Source: Marinilabiliaceae bacterium ANBcel2 (GTDB lineage Bacteria; Bacteroidota; Bacteroidia; Bacteroidales; Marinilabiliaceae). From it: 64,000 bases of DNA. The notes beneath the pieces are model-generated. The model made no database searches. It was not told the DNA's origin and saw nothing but the letters and a program-made list of their open reading frames with translations. The DNA lies in the NCBI GenBank assembly GCA_029688995.1, contig JARULA010000007.1, positions 62,001 through 126,000 on the forward strand, written 5' to 3'. Shown one piece after another: positions 18,968 to 27,942 of the stretch. Made by a program: the position numbers and the translations under genes. How positions within the stretch are numbered: the first letter of the stretch is position 1; every line of letters starts with the position of its first letter.

Positions 18968-19474
18968 CTAATTAAAAATATCTACCTGTTCACCATCCTG
19001 CACCCATAACTGCAAAGAGTGTATCCCGGGTAAAAGCTCACGTCTCATACCATGAACCAACCGCCAGGTAAAATCACCCTCTTCTGCAATTTTTACATCG
19101 TGCTGATAAAGAGCAGACACCTCAATTGCTCCATCACGTTTTCGCCCCAGCCACTCTCCTTTGTTATCCGAAATATAGAGTTCCAAAGTATCAACGTAAC
19201 CTGTAGTTCCCGGAGCATCAACTTCTAAAAAGAGCCATATATTACGATAAGGATAATCTTCACTATGACGTAAAGTTACACCAATATCCAATACCCGGGA
19301 GGTATCCGATAGTGAAAAGGTGAAAGCTGCACTATCACTATACAGCCAACCGGATTCATTAACTTCATAGGTCTCCTCATAAATTACAGGAGAGCTGCAT
19401 GAAATAATAAGACCACATTTAACCATCAATATCCAAAAGGTGGATGCTCTAATTTGACTTTCTATTTTTAACAT
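18968..19474 (-). CDS. gldH: Gliding motility lipoprotein GldH
   Basis: GldH is a lipoprotein first found as essential for gliding in Flavobacterium and associated with T9SS function. The 168-residue product has a signal peptide with lipobox ending at C26 (LIISCSS) and the family features VYEETYEV-like start, FSLSDTSRVLDIGVTLRHS and YPYRNIWLFLEV. Its start lies 26 bp inside the 3' end of ricT, so translation is probably coupled. Confidence 0.93.
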   Translation of the reverse strand: MLKIESQIRASTFWILMVKCGLIISCSSPVIYEETYEVNESGWLYSDSAAFTFSLSDTSRVLDIGVTLRHSEDYPYRNIWLFLEVDAPGTTGYVDTLELYISDNKGEWLGRKRDGAIEVSALYQHDVKIAEEGDFTWRLVHGMRRELLPGIHSLQLWVQDGEQVDIFN

Positions 19475-20627
19475 TTTTATTATTTTGGCGATTCAAGGGA
19501 CGCTTTTTTCTTTTTCTGTTTTTACCCCCTCGTTTTTTACTCCCTTTTTCATCAAAACGGGTAATACTATCCTCTTCAAGAACATTGCCAAAATCCGAAA
19601 CTTTATCGGAAAGTACCGAAGAGGAAACCTCAACACCCAACTTTTCAACCTTCTCTCCACTACGATTAGCTTCAATCACCTCTTTCACCCTCTCTACAGA
19701 TAACATAACTACATTGCTACCACCTGCTTTGCCACCACTATACCACATCAATTTTTTAAAAACATCTGTTTTAAAATGAGAAAATCGTCCCTCCTCCGAT
19801 TCCAAAATAAGTGATGTATCAGGAAAATCTTTTTTTGCTTCAATATAGTTATCAAGCTCATAGTTTAAGCAACACTTAAGCTTTCCGCACTGACCGGCAA
19901 GTTTTTGAGGATTAAGAGAAATTTCCTGATCACGAGCCGAATTTGTTGTAACAGAAACAAAGTTGGTCATCCAGGTTGAACAACAGAGTTCGCGGCCGCA
20001 CGGACCAATACCGCCGATACGACCGGCCTCCTGACGGGCTCCTATCTGCTTCATCTCAATACGAACCTTAAAGCGATCAGCCAAAACTTTTATCAGCTCC
20101 CTAAAATCAACTCTCTCATCAGCTATATAGTAAAATATAGCCTTTGTGCGATCTCCCTGATACTCAACATCCCCAATCTTCATATTAAGACCCAAATCCT
20201 GAGCTATAGTGCGAGATTCCATCATAGTTCGCCACTCCTCTTTTTTGGCCTCCTCCCACTTCTCCAAATCAGCCGGCTTAGCCTTTCGATAGACTCGCTT
20301 AAACTCATACTGTGAGGGATCAAACCCATACTTTTTCATCTGCAAAAAAACAAGCTCGCCTGTAAGGGTTATAGTGCCAATATCATGTCCCGGAGAAGCC
20401 TCTACAGCTACAATATCACTCTTCGATATTTTGGTCTGACTGGTATTGCGGTAAAATCCCTTACGGGTATTTTTAAACTGAACCTCAACTATATCACTCA
20501 TACCGGGTAGCTCAGGAATATCCTGCAACCAGTCATAAACATCTAACTTACCGCAACGGTTTTCACATCTGGTACATCTGTCATGCTTATCATCTAAATT
20601 TTTATCTCTTATATCATCTGAATCCAT
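19449..20627 (-). CDS. ricT: PSP1-domain protein, RicT/YaaT family
   Basis: A 392-residue cytoplasmic PSP1-domain protein. In Bacillus the homologue (RicT/YaaT) is part of an Fe-S containing complex affecting RNA maturation. It has an N-terminal cysteine cluster (CTRCENRCG near residue 16), and the PSP1 core with IGPCGRELCCSTW and AGQCGKLKCCLNYEL, so abundant cysteines could hold a cluster. A strongly basic Lys/Arg/Asn tail closes the protein (last 30 residues), which suggests nucleic-acid contact. holB lies 23 bp upstream and gldH overlaps downstream by 26 bp. Confidence 0.88.
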   Translation of the reverse strand: MDSDDIRDKNLDDKHDRCTRCENRCGKLDVYDWLQDIPELPGMSDIVEVQFKNTRKGFYRNTSQTKISKSDIVAVEASPGHDIGTITLTGELVFLQMKKYGFDPSQYEFKRVYRKAKPADLEKWEEAKKEEWRTMMESRTIAQDLGLNMKIGDVEYQGDRTKAIFYYIADERVDFRELIKVLADRFKVRIEMKQIGARQEAGRIGGIGPCGRELCCSTWMTNFVSVTTNSARDQEISLNPQKLAGQCGKLKCCLNYELDNYIEAKKDFPDTSLILESEEGRFSHFKTDVFKKLMWYSGGKAGGSNVVMLSVERVKEVIEANRSGEKVEKLGVEVSSSVLSDKVSDFGNVLEEDSITRFDEKGSKKRGGKNRKRKKRPLNRQNNKNVKNRKSN

Positions 20628-20650
20628 ATTATAAACATCAATTTAAATTC

Positions 20651-21769
20651 TTAATTCTTAAAGCAGATAATCAACTTTACTGCCATATCAAAGAGAACAA
20701 TTTTGGCATTACCGTTTTGTCCAATATGATCATATGCAAGATGGAACTGATCAGCCATCTTTTGCGCTATTTCAAAATCAATAAAAAGAGAAAACTTTTT
20801 TACAAAAAGCTCCTCATTTGTTGAAAGATATCTAAGCTCTGTTTTACCCGTTTGGTATATAGCACTTTCCCGTACCATATCGACAGCATAATCAAAAAAG
20901 CTCTTTATCTTATCACGCGAGAATGGAGCAACAGTTTCAACCCAGGCAGAGATATCAAATATCTTACGCGCATAAGCCGATCGCATCAACATAGCAAAAA
21001 GATCAAAAAACTCGGAACGCTGTCCGCTGTTACTAAGAATCTCCCTGGCAGTAAGGTAGTCACCGCCCGATAGACGCACCGTGTTAAGAGACTCCTCATC
21101 GGATAGCTCATACTCCTTTAAAAGAGCCCGAGAAACAGCTTCTTTTTCAATTTTGCCAACAACGGTTTGCTGAGTTCTTGAAATAATTGTAGGCAGCAAT
21201 AAATTTACACTATCCGTCACAAGTAAAAAAAGGGTATTGCCTGGAGGCTCTTCCAATATTTTAAGCAACTTATTGGATGCCGATTCATTCATCCTCTCGG
21301 GATGCCATATAATCATAACTTTATAACTACCTTCAAATGTTTTCAGTGATAGTTTATCATATATCCTTTTACTCTCTTTAACTGATATTAATCCCGATTT
21401 TTTACCTGCCGAGATATGCTCAAACCATCCGTAAAGATCAAAGCAGAGGTTGTTTAAAACCATCTCGCGCCACTCATCCAACTTATCATCACTAACTTCT
21501 ACAGCCCCCTCTTTAATAACAGGAAAAACAAAATGAATATCGGGATGTATTAATTTGGCGGCTTTCACACATGATGAACAGAGGCCACATGAATCATCTT
21601 CTCTTTTATCCTTACAATTAATATATTGAGCAAATGCAACAGCAAGTTGCAACGAACAGTATCCATCTTTACCACTAAAAAGTTGCGCATGACTAATACG
21701 CTCCTCTTTAACAGAACGGATCAACTTTCTCTTAACTGCGCTGTTCCCGGGTATATCATTAAAATACAT
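20651..21769 (-). CDS. holB: DNA polymerase III delta' subunit-like protein
   Basis: Clamp-loader subunit of the AAA+ family, 372 residues. The N-terminal AAA+ domain begins LFSGKDGYCSLQLAVAFAQY with no functional Walker A lysine-glycine pattern, as expected for delta'. A zinc-module cysteine set follows (CKDKREDDSCGLCSSC), and ISRTQQTVV stands where sensor/SRC residues lie in the gamma complex. The C-terminal part is weakly conserved. It is the first gene of the seven-gene minus-strand operon. Confidence 0.88.
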   Translation of the reverse strand: MYFNDIPGNSAVKRKLIRSVKEERISHAQLFSGKDGYCSLQLAVAFAQYINCKDKREDDSCGLCSSCVKAAKLIHPDIHFVFPVIKEGAVEVSDDKLDEWREMVLNNLCFDLYGWFEHISAGKKSGLISVKESKRIYDKLSLKTFEGSYKVMIIWHPERMNESASNKLLKILEEPPGNTLFLLVTDSVNLLLPTIISRTQQTVVGKIEKEAVSRALLKEYELSDEESLNTVRLSGGDYLTAREILSNSGQRSEFFDLFAMLMRSAYARKIFDISAWVETVAPFSRDKIKSFFDYAVDMVRESAIYQTGKTELRYLSTNEELFVKKFSLFIDFEIAQKMADQFHLAYDHIGQNGNAKIVLFDMAVKLIICFKN

Positions 21770-21809
21770 ATAGTGTCTCTACATCAAATAAGAAATTATC
21801 TTAGTAGTT

Positions 21810-21817
21810 CAAAGATA
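21810..21817 (-). promoter_or_regulatory. Candidate -7 element for the holB operon
   Basis: Read on the minus strand this is TATCTTTG, matching TAnnTTTG, about 40 bp upstream of the holB ATG. No clear -33 TTTG is seen. Confidence 0.35.
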
Positions 21818-21908
21818 ATAAAAACAAAAAACTTAGAGGGAAACAGTTACAACTAAAATAATGTTGAAGAGAAAAGAGTGTTATGGCAAATTAGTTAATC
21901 GTTCTTAC

Positions 21909-21916
21909 TATTTTTG
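21909..21916 (+). promoter_or_regulatory. Candidate -7 element for the radical SAM gene
   Basis: TATTTTTG matches TAnnTTTG and lies 16 bp before the ATG at 21933. If used, the upstream ATG at 21861 could not be the start, which agrees with family length. No -33 box is evident. Confidence 0.33.
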
Positions 21917-21932
21917 TAAAAAACTATACCAA

Positions 21933-22712
21933 ATGGGAACTTTTCTTTTTGACAAAATAATATTCGGACCGGTAAAGAGTCGCAGATTGGGAGTGTCGCT
22001 GGGAATAAATCTTTTACCGGTAAATCAAAAAATATGCTCTTTTAACTGTATATACTGTGAATGCGGCTTAAATCCCGAACACCCACTGCCCGGTAACAAA
22101 ATGCCTTCTCGCCTTGAAGTAAAAGAAAGTCTGGAGAAACAGTTAAAAAAAATGAGTAGTGAGAATAATCCGCCAGATGTGATAACTTTTGCAGGTAACG
22201 GAGAGCCAACTCTTCATAAAGATTTTGACAAAATTGTTGATGACACAATTGAGTTGCGTAACAGTTTATCACCAAAAGCCAAAATTGCAGTCTTATCTAA
22301 CGGATCAAAAATCTCTTCTCCCAAGGTTTTTAATGCCCTTTTAAAAGTAGATGATAATATTTTAAAACTTGACTCGGCATTTAAAGAGACCGTAGAGCTG
22401 ATAGACCGACCAGCAGGAGAGTATAGCCACACCAAAACTGTTAATGAATATAAAAAATTTAAAGGCCGACTAATAGTGCAAACTCTCTTTTTAAAAGGAA
22501 CATATAACGAAAAAATTGTTGATAATACAACCGAGAAAGAGATTGATGAGTGGCTAAAAGCTATAAAAGAGATTAAACCACAGGAGGTTATGATATATAC
22601 AATAGCAAGAGATACACCTGTAACATCTTTAAAGAAAACCAACATAGAAAAACTAAAAGAAATTGCAGCAAAAGTTGAAAAACTTGGAATCCCAACTCAG
22701 GTATCAGAGTAA
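21933..22712 (+). CDS. Radical SAM protein
   Basis: A 259-residue radical SAM enzyme of the COG0731-like group. The cluster-binding motif CSFNCIYC (CxxxCxxC) lies near residue 38, followed by the SAM-binding GNGEPTLHKDF and VLSNGSKIS segments. It keeps the family N-terminus FGPVKSRRLGVSLGINLLP. I chose ATG 21933 because the conserved part begins there; the reading frame is open back to 21861, where the residues look unrelated. The substrate is unknown. The downstream glycosyltransferase frame begins inside its last 50 bases. Confidence 0.87.
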   Translation: MGTFLFDKIIFGPVKSRRLGVSLGINLLPVNQKICSFNCIYCECGLNPEHPLPGNKMPSRLEVKESLEKQLKKMSSENNPPDVITFAGNGEPTLHKDFDKIVDDTIELRNSLSPKAKIAVLSNGSKISSPKVFNALLKVDDNILKLDSAFKETVELIDRPAGEYSHTKTVNEYKKFKGRLIVQTLFLKGTYNEKIVDNTTEKEIDEWLKAIKEIKPQEVMIYTIARDTPVTSLKKTNIEKLKEIAAKVEKLGIPTQVSE

Positions 22713-23808
22713 AGATAAACCTATAGCATTGATAGCTCCCTTAAACTGGGGGCTCGGACATGCATGCCGGGATATTCCGGTAATATACCACCTCAAAAAT
22801 AAAGGATATAGAGTTATTGCTGTAACCGAAGAACCACTAACATCACTAATCAAAAAAAGTGTTCCCGATATAGAAACAGATCTTTTTAAAGGTCCCAAGA
22901 TAGTCTATTCAAAAAAGAGCCGGCAAATAGCCCGACTTATTTTACAAATACCATCGTTTATCATATGGCTCCAAAAAGAGAAGAGAAGAACAAAAGAGCT
23001 TGTAGAGATCTATAATCCCAAAATAATAGTATCGGATAATCGCTACGGAGTAAGAAATAAAAAGACCATAAATATTTTAATTACGCATCAGTTGATGATA
23101 AAAACTCCAAAACTATTAAAACCTTTTGAATATCCTCTTCACAAAATAGTTAACTTTTTAATATCAAAATTTGACAAATGCTGGATACCCGATAACAGCA
23201 AAGAGAACTCCCTTGCAGGAGATCTGGTTTACAAATACCCTCTGCCAAATAATTGTCATCTCACAGGTACTCTATCCAGGTTTAACTCGGCTATAGTTTT
23301 AAAACCATTAAAAGAGAAAGAGGCGGAGGTTATAAAAAAATATGATGTTGCAGTGATTTTATCGGGACCCCAACCACAAAAATCAATATTTAAAGCAGCC
23401 ATTAAAAAGATCTTTAAAAAAAGTGACTATAAAGTTTTAATGGTGACAGGAGAGCCCCACAGTAAAACAAGCAAACTATGTAATAATATCTATGAGATAC
23501 CCCATTTAAGCGATGCCCTTTTTAAACTGCTTTTACAAAATAATATAGTAATAATTTCACGATCGGGTTATACAACAATTATGGATCTATGGTATTTTAA
23601 CAAATCGGCTATACTGGTACCTACACCCGGACAAACAGAGCAGGAATATTTAGCAGAGTTGCATAAAAAAAGACATACAATCATAACACAAAAAAAGCTG
23701 CAAAACATTGATGATCAAACATTAATATCTTATCACCACAACAAAAGAGCAGAAAATAATGCTCAAAATAGAAGCCAAAATTATAATAATACGTTTATCA
23801 TAAATTAG
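22663..23808 (+). CDS. Glycosyltransferase, MurG/GT28-like
   Basis: A 381-residue protein with two Rossmann-like halves. The N-terminal half opens PIALIAPLNWGLGHACRDIP, the usual acceptor-domain start of GT28/GT1-type enzymes, and the C-terminal half carries IISRSGYTTIMDLWYF and ILVPTPGQTEQEYLA, the nucleotide-sugar-binding region. Donor and acceptor are unknown. There is no ATG before the conserved motif: TTG codons at 22663, 22675 and 22684 are the only candidates, all inside the radical SAM gene, so translational coupling is likely. Confidence 0.75.
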   Translation: MQQKLKNLESQLRYQSKDKPIALIAPLNWGLGHACRDIPVIYHLKNKGYRVIAVTEEPLTSLIKKSVPDIETDLFKGPKIVYSKKSRQIARLILQIPSFIIWLQKEKRRTKELVEIYNPKIIVSDNRYGVRNKKTINILITHQLMIKTPKLLKPFEYPLHKIVNFLISKFDKCWIPDNSKENSLAGDLVYKYPLPNNCHLTGTLSRFNSAIVLKPLKEKEAEVIKKYDVAVILSGPQPQKSIFKAAIKKIFKKSDYKVLMVTGEPHSKTSKLCNNIYEIPHLSDALFKLLLQNNIVIISRSGYTTIMDLWYFNKSAILVPTPGQTEQEYLAELHKKRHTIITQKKLQNIDDQTLISYHHNKRAENNAQNRSQNYNNTFIIN

Positions 23809-23877
23809 GGTCAATTCATCAAAACAAAACAACCTTTTATCACATCCAGGCATATAAAAGGATAAAAGTTAAAAGCA

Positions 23878-24465
23878 ATGATCTATTTCACTCTACTCTT
23901 TTTATTAGCATTAATTACGGGCTGGGCAGCATATAAATATTTTCCTCGCTTAGTTAGAAGAAAAGCATTTAATCGGCTTGAAGAGGTGGTATTTCCAAAT
24001 GGAGATAAGGAGAAGAGAGATACAATTAACACCCTGCATAAAATAACCAATAACAGGTTTACAACCGATCAAGTAATTAGCTACTACATTAAAATCAGAG
24101 GACTTCAAAAGTTGAATGCCAACTTAAATCGTAACTTTTGGGTTAAATCATATTTAATGAGTCCTTTAAAAATCAAATTAACTTATTACGAACAGGTGAA
24201 ATTTTATGAAACTTTTATTCAACACAGTAACAAAAAAGAGAGAAATATAGAAAATGAAAAAAAAAAGAGTTATTTAATCTCTGATGATAAAGGATATCTT
24301 AGCCCCTCGGCATCACGAAAAACAGCTTTAACAGATCCCACCAAAATATCTGATTCAACCAAAATGGGAACGCGATTTTTATCATCGGTAACCCACACTG
24401 TCATACCTTCACCCTCTTCAAAAATAGTTCCTTCAACTAACATTGGAGAAAACTTTAAACAATAA
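23878..24465 (+). CDS. Small membrane-anchored protein, unknown function
   Basis: I do not recognise this protein. The first 18 residues form one membrane segment (FTLLFLLALITGWAAY), followed by a basic, helical region (about 25-125). The last 65 residues overlap the opposing DUF3108 gene and look like antisense translation of it. Just before this, at 24257-24266, lies a run of ten A residues. A one-base shift there would end the protein at a TAA near 24276, giving about 132 residues and no overlap. Either the natural protein is short (indel or slippage at the A-run) or there is a true 196-bp convergent overlap. Confidence 0.5.
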   Translation: MIYFTLLFLLALITGWAAYKYFPRLVRRKAFNRLEEVVFPNGDKEKRDTINTLHKITNNRFTTDQVISYYIKIRGLQKLNANLNRNFWVKSYLMSPLKIKLTYYEQVKFYETFIQHSNKKERNIENEKKKSYLISDDKGYLSPSASRKTALTDPTKISDSTKMGTRFLSSVTHTVIPSPSSKIVPSTNIGENFKQ

Positions 24466-25115
24466 AATCGTCTTCCATTACGCGTTTCGGCAATCCCTCT
24501 TCCAAGATACCTTATATATAGATCGTAAAACTCTCCGTCAACCAAAATAGAGATGGGGATTTTATCATTCATATCATATTTAGAAAAATCAATATTTCTG
24601 GCCTGATAAATCATCGAAAGCATATCAAAAGAACAGTCGGGCCACTCAAAAGAGCTCTCTTCGTATGGAGCCTCTCTTTTACTTATTCGGGCATTAACAA
24701 CACTATCCTCTCTGTTAAAAATATAGTGATGATGGGCAGTATAACCCCCTTCATTTGTATATCGATTAAACTCAAAGGGTTCAAGAGATAGTGTATCTAT
24801 ATAAACCTCAAAAGAGTCTCGTACCCTAAAAAGCCTGTCATAAGCACTGCGTGTTATACCTTTTGCCTTTATATGCCAGGCAGGATCACCCCTCCATTGC
24901 GACTCTTCAAGGGTAAATGTTACATTACCCGCTCTTAGCCAAACAAACCTCCAGTTATAAAAAGCATCATAATAGACAGTCTCGCCCGGAGCAAATGAGA
25001 TATGATTTCCCAAACAGGGTTGATCCGATATAACAGTAAAACTGTTAAAGATCAAAAAAATCAATAAAAGTGCTCTCCTAAGATACTTAAAACAGTCAAA
25101 TCTTTTCTCTCTCAT
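24270..25115 (-). CDS. DUF3108 domain-containing exported protein
   Basis: A 281-residue protein with an N-terminal hydrophobic export segment (LLLIFLIFNSFTVIS), then a DUF3108 beta-rich domain (FAPGETVYYDAFYNWRFVWLRAG onwards, with GITRSAYDRLFRVRDSFEVYID in the middle; strings here are partial). DUF3108 proteins are envelope-associated with unknown function and resemble lipoprotein-carrier-like folds. It follows the Ig-like lipoprotein by 6 bp, so the two share a transcript. Confidence 0.85.
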   Translation of the reverse strand: MREKRFDCFKYLRRALLLIFLIFNSFTVISDQPCLGNHISFAPGETVYYDAFYNWRFVWLRAGNVTFTLEESQWRGDPAWHIKAKGITRSAYDRLFRVRDSFEVYIDTLSLEPFEFNRYTNEGGYTAHHHYIFNREDSVVNARISKREAPYEESSFEWPDCSFDMLSMIYQARNIDFSKYDMNDKIPISILVDGEFYDLYIRYLGRGIAETRNGRRFYCLKFSPMLVEGTIFEEGEGMTVWVTDDKNRVPILVESDILVGSVKAVFRDAEGLRYPLSSEIK

Positions 25116-25121
25116 AAAATA

Positions 25122-26921
25122 TCACCTTCGGTTTCGCTCAACAAAATCATGGACATCAAACTCAGCCGGATTCCAATCAATAACCCTCTCCCAATTTGAT
25201 CTTATATTTAAACGATCGGGAAAATAGATCACCTTTTCGGGCTCAACTCCTTTCATAAAATTACCCGGATCCCATCTTCCATTCTCATTTTGATCATCCA
25301 CAATTCTTAAATAATAGTTTGCAGGTTGTAAATATCTAAATGCTACTCGTCCATTTTCTGGAACCGGCATACTTCGAACCACCTCTTCACTTGAATTTAA
25401 CAACTCTATAAGCCATTTCTCTTCAGGATTATCTATACGTACATAAAATGTACCATAACTATCAAGTGAAGGAATTTCAAATGCGCGTCTATAGCTACGA
25501 GAGATCTCTCTGTATAGTCCCTTAAAAGCTGCAGAATCGGCCTCAATACTATAACTTGTTCCTGCCTCCCTTTCAAAATCGACCCTGTAATTACGCGAAG
25601 TTAAGCTGTCTTTAAGTAGTTTAAAGGGAACATCATGTTTAACCGAATCATTTACTACTTCATACAGGCTTATCTTGGTGCTGTCAAGCTCCTTTACAGG
25701 TGTGGGAAACTGTAAAACCAATTCACTTGTAAAATGTAAGGAGCTGCCCGGACCACTAAAATTAAATGGAGGGAACTCCTCTTCATCCTCCTTCTCTTGA
25801 GCAAGCCTTGATTCTCGAGTCTCAAAATAGTAAGCGTTTATAGTATCACGACGATAAGAGACCTCTTCTAAAGAGTCAAGATATGGATACTCCAGACTCA
25901 TCAAAAGTGAATCTTTGCCAATAAGAGTAGTATCGGTAAGCCACAAAGTAAGTGAATCATAATTAAGGCTCCTCTCAAGCACAAACCAATCATCCCTGTC
26001 ATTATCAATAAGTTCAATAAGAGGTTTCTCCTCCAAAGGAGCATTAAACTCTATATCGATCCGCCTGCGCCTTGTCCGTTCCAACTCTTTCACATACTGC
26101 TCATACCCCTCCTCACTATACATATAGAGATTAATACTATCGGGTAAATAGGCCTCCTCTTGATAAATACGAACCGAATCAGAAGAGATTGAGTCAATCA
26201 CCTCTCGTGTTCCAATATAGGGAGAGATCAATTCGGGGTGAAAAGCTATACGCTCTTCGGGCATATCATAAATAAAATTTCTATTTTGATCTTCAAGAGC
26301 ATAGAGTCGATAATCACCCTCTGCCATATTTTGAATCCTAAACTCCCCTTGCGGATTTGTTTTTGTTACCCTAACGGGAACTAATGTTTGAAAAGCAGAA
26401 TCGGCTAAATTAGTATGCACCATAACAAGCGCTCCTTCAACAGGCTCAAGAGTCCTGGCATCAAAAAGAAACCCCGAAACAGATAAGCTGTCTATCTCCT
26501 CCCCCGTAGAAAAGGAGAATCTGAAATCATGCAAAACATTTCCTTCGTTTACATCACGAATTGCATCAGCAAAATCAATAGTATAAGTAGTATTTGACTG
26601 AAGCTCTTCATTAAATTCAATATGCACCTCATCTGCCCTTGCAGTAACAGTGGGCTGCTCATTAACAGGGGGAGAGACCATCAGCTTTTGAAAAATATTA
26701 TCCAACTCAACCAGCTCATCAAATTTTAAAACAATAACATCTTCGGTAAATCCTAATGCTCCCTCTTCAGGAACAGAGGAGAGTAAAACCGGAGGATCTT
26801 CATCACGCGGACCACCGGAAGGCTGCCCTGTACTTGCACAACCATAAATCAGAAGCAAACAAAATGTCACCAAATAAACAGTAGTCTCTCCAAAACTTAT
26901 ATAACGCTTTATAATATGCAT
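25122..26921 (-). CDS. Lipoprotein with SbsA-type Ig-like domain
   Basis: A 599-residue surface or periplasmic lipoprotein with a lipobox ending at C28 (LIYGCAS) and the usual Bacteroidota continuation GGPRDEDPPVLLSSVP. An SbsA-like Ig domain (about 40-135) is followed by a CNA-B/carboxypeptidase-like beta domain (VSGFLFDARTLEPVEGALV) and a second such module near the C-terminus (NYYLRIVDDQNENGRWDPG). Family members are widespread in the phylum with no assigned role. It is co-transcribed with the DUF3108 gene. Confidence 0.85.
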   Translation of the reverse strand: MHIIKRYISFGETTVYLVTFCLLLIYGCASTGQPSGGPRDEDPPVLLSSVPEEGALGFTEDVIVLKFDELVELDNIFQKLMVSPPVNEQPTVTARADEVHIEFNEELQSNTTYTIDFADAIRDVNEGNVLHDFRFSFSTGEEIDSLSVSGFLFDARTLEPVEGALVMVHTNLADSAFQTLVPVRVTKTNPQGEFRIQNMAEGDYRLYALEDQNRNFIYDMPEERIAFHPELISPYIGTREVIDSISSDSVRIYQEEAYLPDSINLYMYSEEGYEQYVKELERTRRRRIDIEFNAPLEEKPLIELIDNDRDDWFVLERSLNYDSLTLWLTDTTLIGKDSLLMSLEYPYLDSLEEVSYRRDTINAYYFETRESRLAQEKEDEEEFPPFNFSGPGSSLHFTSELVLQFPTPVKELDSTKISLYEVVNDSVKHDVPFKLLKDSLTSRNYRVDFEREAGTSYSIEADSAAFKGLYREISRSYRRAFEIPSLDSYGTFYVRIDNPEEKWLIELLNSSEEVVRSMPVPENGRVAFRYLQPANYYLRIVDDQNENGRWDPGNFMKGVEPEKVIYFPDRLNIRSNWERVIDWNPAEFDVHDFVERNRR

Positions 26922-26983
26922 CCAAAAATATTTTTTTGTAAATAATTAAAGCAAAGGTAAAAACTTTCACGATTTAATTTTAA

Positions 26984-27012
26984 CAAAGTTACGGCACACT
27001 ATTTGAACCAAA
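26984..27012 (-). promoter_or_regulatory. Candidate promoter of the Ig-like lipoprotein gene
   Basis: On the minus strand TTTG (27012-27009) is followed after 17 bp by TAACTTTG (26991-26984). The spacing is a little short of the usual 19. It overlaps the opposing promoter at 27002-27032. TACCTTTG at 26959-26952 is an alternative -7. Confidence 0.35.
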
Positions 27013-27032
27013 ATTAAAAAATAATAAATTTG
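27002..27032 (+). promoter_or_regulatory. Consensus Bacteroidota promoter for the coiled-coil gene
   Basis: TTTG at 27002-27005, a 19-bp spacer, then TAAATTTG at 27025-27032: an exact match to the Bacteroidota primary-sigma consensus TTTG-N19-TAnnTTTG. Transcription would begin near 27038, leaving a leader of about 25 bases before the ATG at 27064. Confidence 0.7.
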
Positions 27033-27063
27033 TCTTCCTTTTTTAAGAAAGAACTTTACCAAA

Positions 27064-27942
27064 ATGGATAACAGAAAAAAGAATATAATTTTATATAGTG
27101 CCTTAACAGCAGCTTCACTAATCATTATAGCAGTCACTCTATTGTACTACTATCAAAACAGGGAGATGACTCAAATTGTTAATAATTTAACAGAAGAGAA
27201 GCATATTCTTACAGAAGAGTACCAAAACCTAATATTAAATTATGATTCTCTGCAGAGTGATAACGATACTCTTAACGAAATACTTGCAATGGAGAGGCAA
27301 AGAGTGGAGCATCTTGTTGAGGAGATAAAAACAATAAGAGCCACAAACACTGCAAAAATAAGAGAGTACCAACAAGAGCTTGTAACATTAAGGGGGGTAT
27401 TGCAAAGCTATGTTGCTCAAATAGATTCGCTAAATCAACGAAACGAAGAGCTCACCCGCGAAAATATTGAGCATCGTCAAAGATATGCTCAAATAGAGAG
27501 TTCATACAAAAATTTACAGGAGGTAAAAACAGATCTTGAAGAGAAGGTTACAATAGCATCAAAACTTGAGGTAGCAAAACTTGAGGCAGACGGGTTAACA
27601 TCTTCGGGACGTACAACCAACCGAAGCCGGCGGGCCGAACAGATACGGGTATGTTTTACGCTCCTTAAAAATGTTACCACCCCCGTAGGAATGAAAGATA
27701 TCTACTTAAGAGTAGAGAGACCCGATGGACAGCTACTGATGCACTCAAGAGATGATCTTTTTGAGTATGAAGAGTCGGAAATAAACTTTTCGGCTAAAAG
27801 AACTGTCGAATATGGCGGTGAAGAGATGGAGGTATGTATCTACTATGATGCAGATGCCGGTGAACTAACAAGCGGAGAATATACAGCAGATCTTTTTGCC
27901 GACGGCTTTCACATTGCCAGCCACATCTTCTCGTTACGCTAA
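27064..27942 (+). CDS. Membrane-anchored coiled-coil protein, unknown function
   Basis: A 292-residue protein with a short basic N-terminus, one membrane segment (about 9-28, ILYSALTAASLIIIAVTLLY), a long coiled coil (about 38-180, rich in Glu, Gln, Leu, Asn), and a C-terminal beta-rich domain (about 195-292) beginning IRVCFTLLKNVTTPVG. The layout suggests an inner-membrane anchor holding a periplasmic domain. Similar proteins occur across the Bacteroidota without a defined role. Its stop codon abuts the stop codon of metA with no bases between. Confidence 0.8.
   Translation: MDNRKKNIILYSALTAASLIIIAVTLLYYYQNREMTQIVNNLTEEKHILTEEYQNLILNYDSLQSDNDTLNEILAMERQRVEHLVEEIKTIRATNTAKIREYQQELVTLRGVLQSYVAQIDSLNQRNEELTRENIEHRQRYAQIESSYKNLQEVKTDLEEKVTIASKLEVAKLEADGLTSSGRTTNRSRRAEQIRVCFTLLKNVTTPVGMKDIYLRVERPDGQLLMHSRDDLFEYEESEINFSAKRTVEYGGEEMEVCIYYDADAGELTSGEYTADLFADGFHIASHIFSLR

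Noticed and set aside
21861-21932. Earlier ATG for the radical SAM protein
   Set aside because: The residues are Lys/Cys/Tyr-rich and unlike the family N-terminus, and a candidate -7 element lies at 21909-21916.
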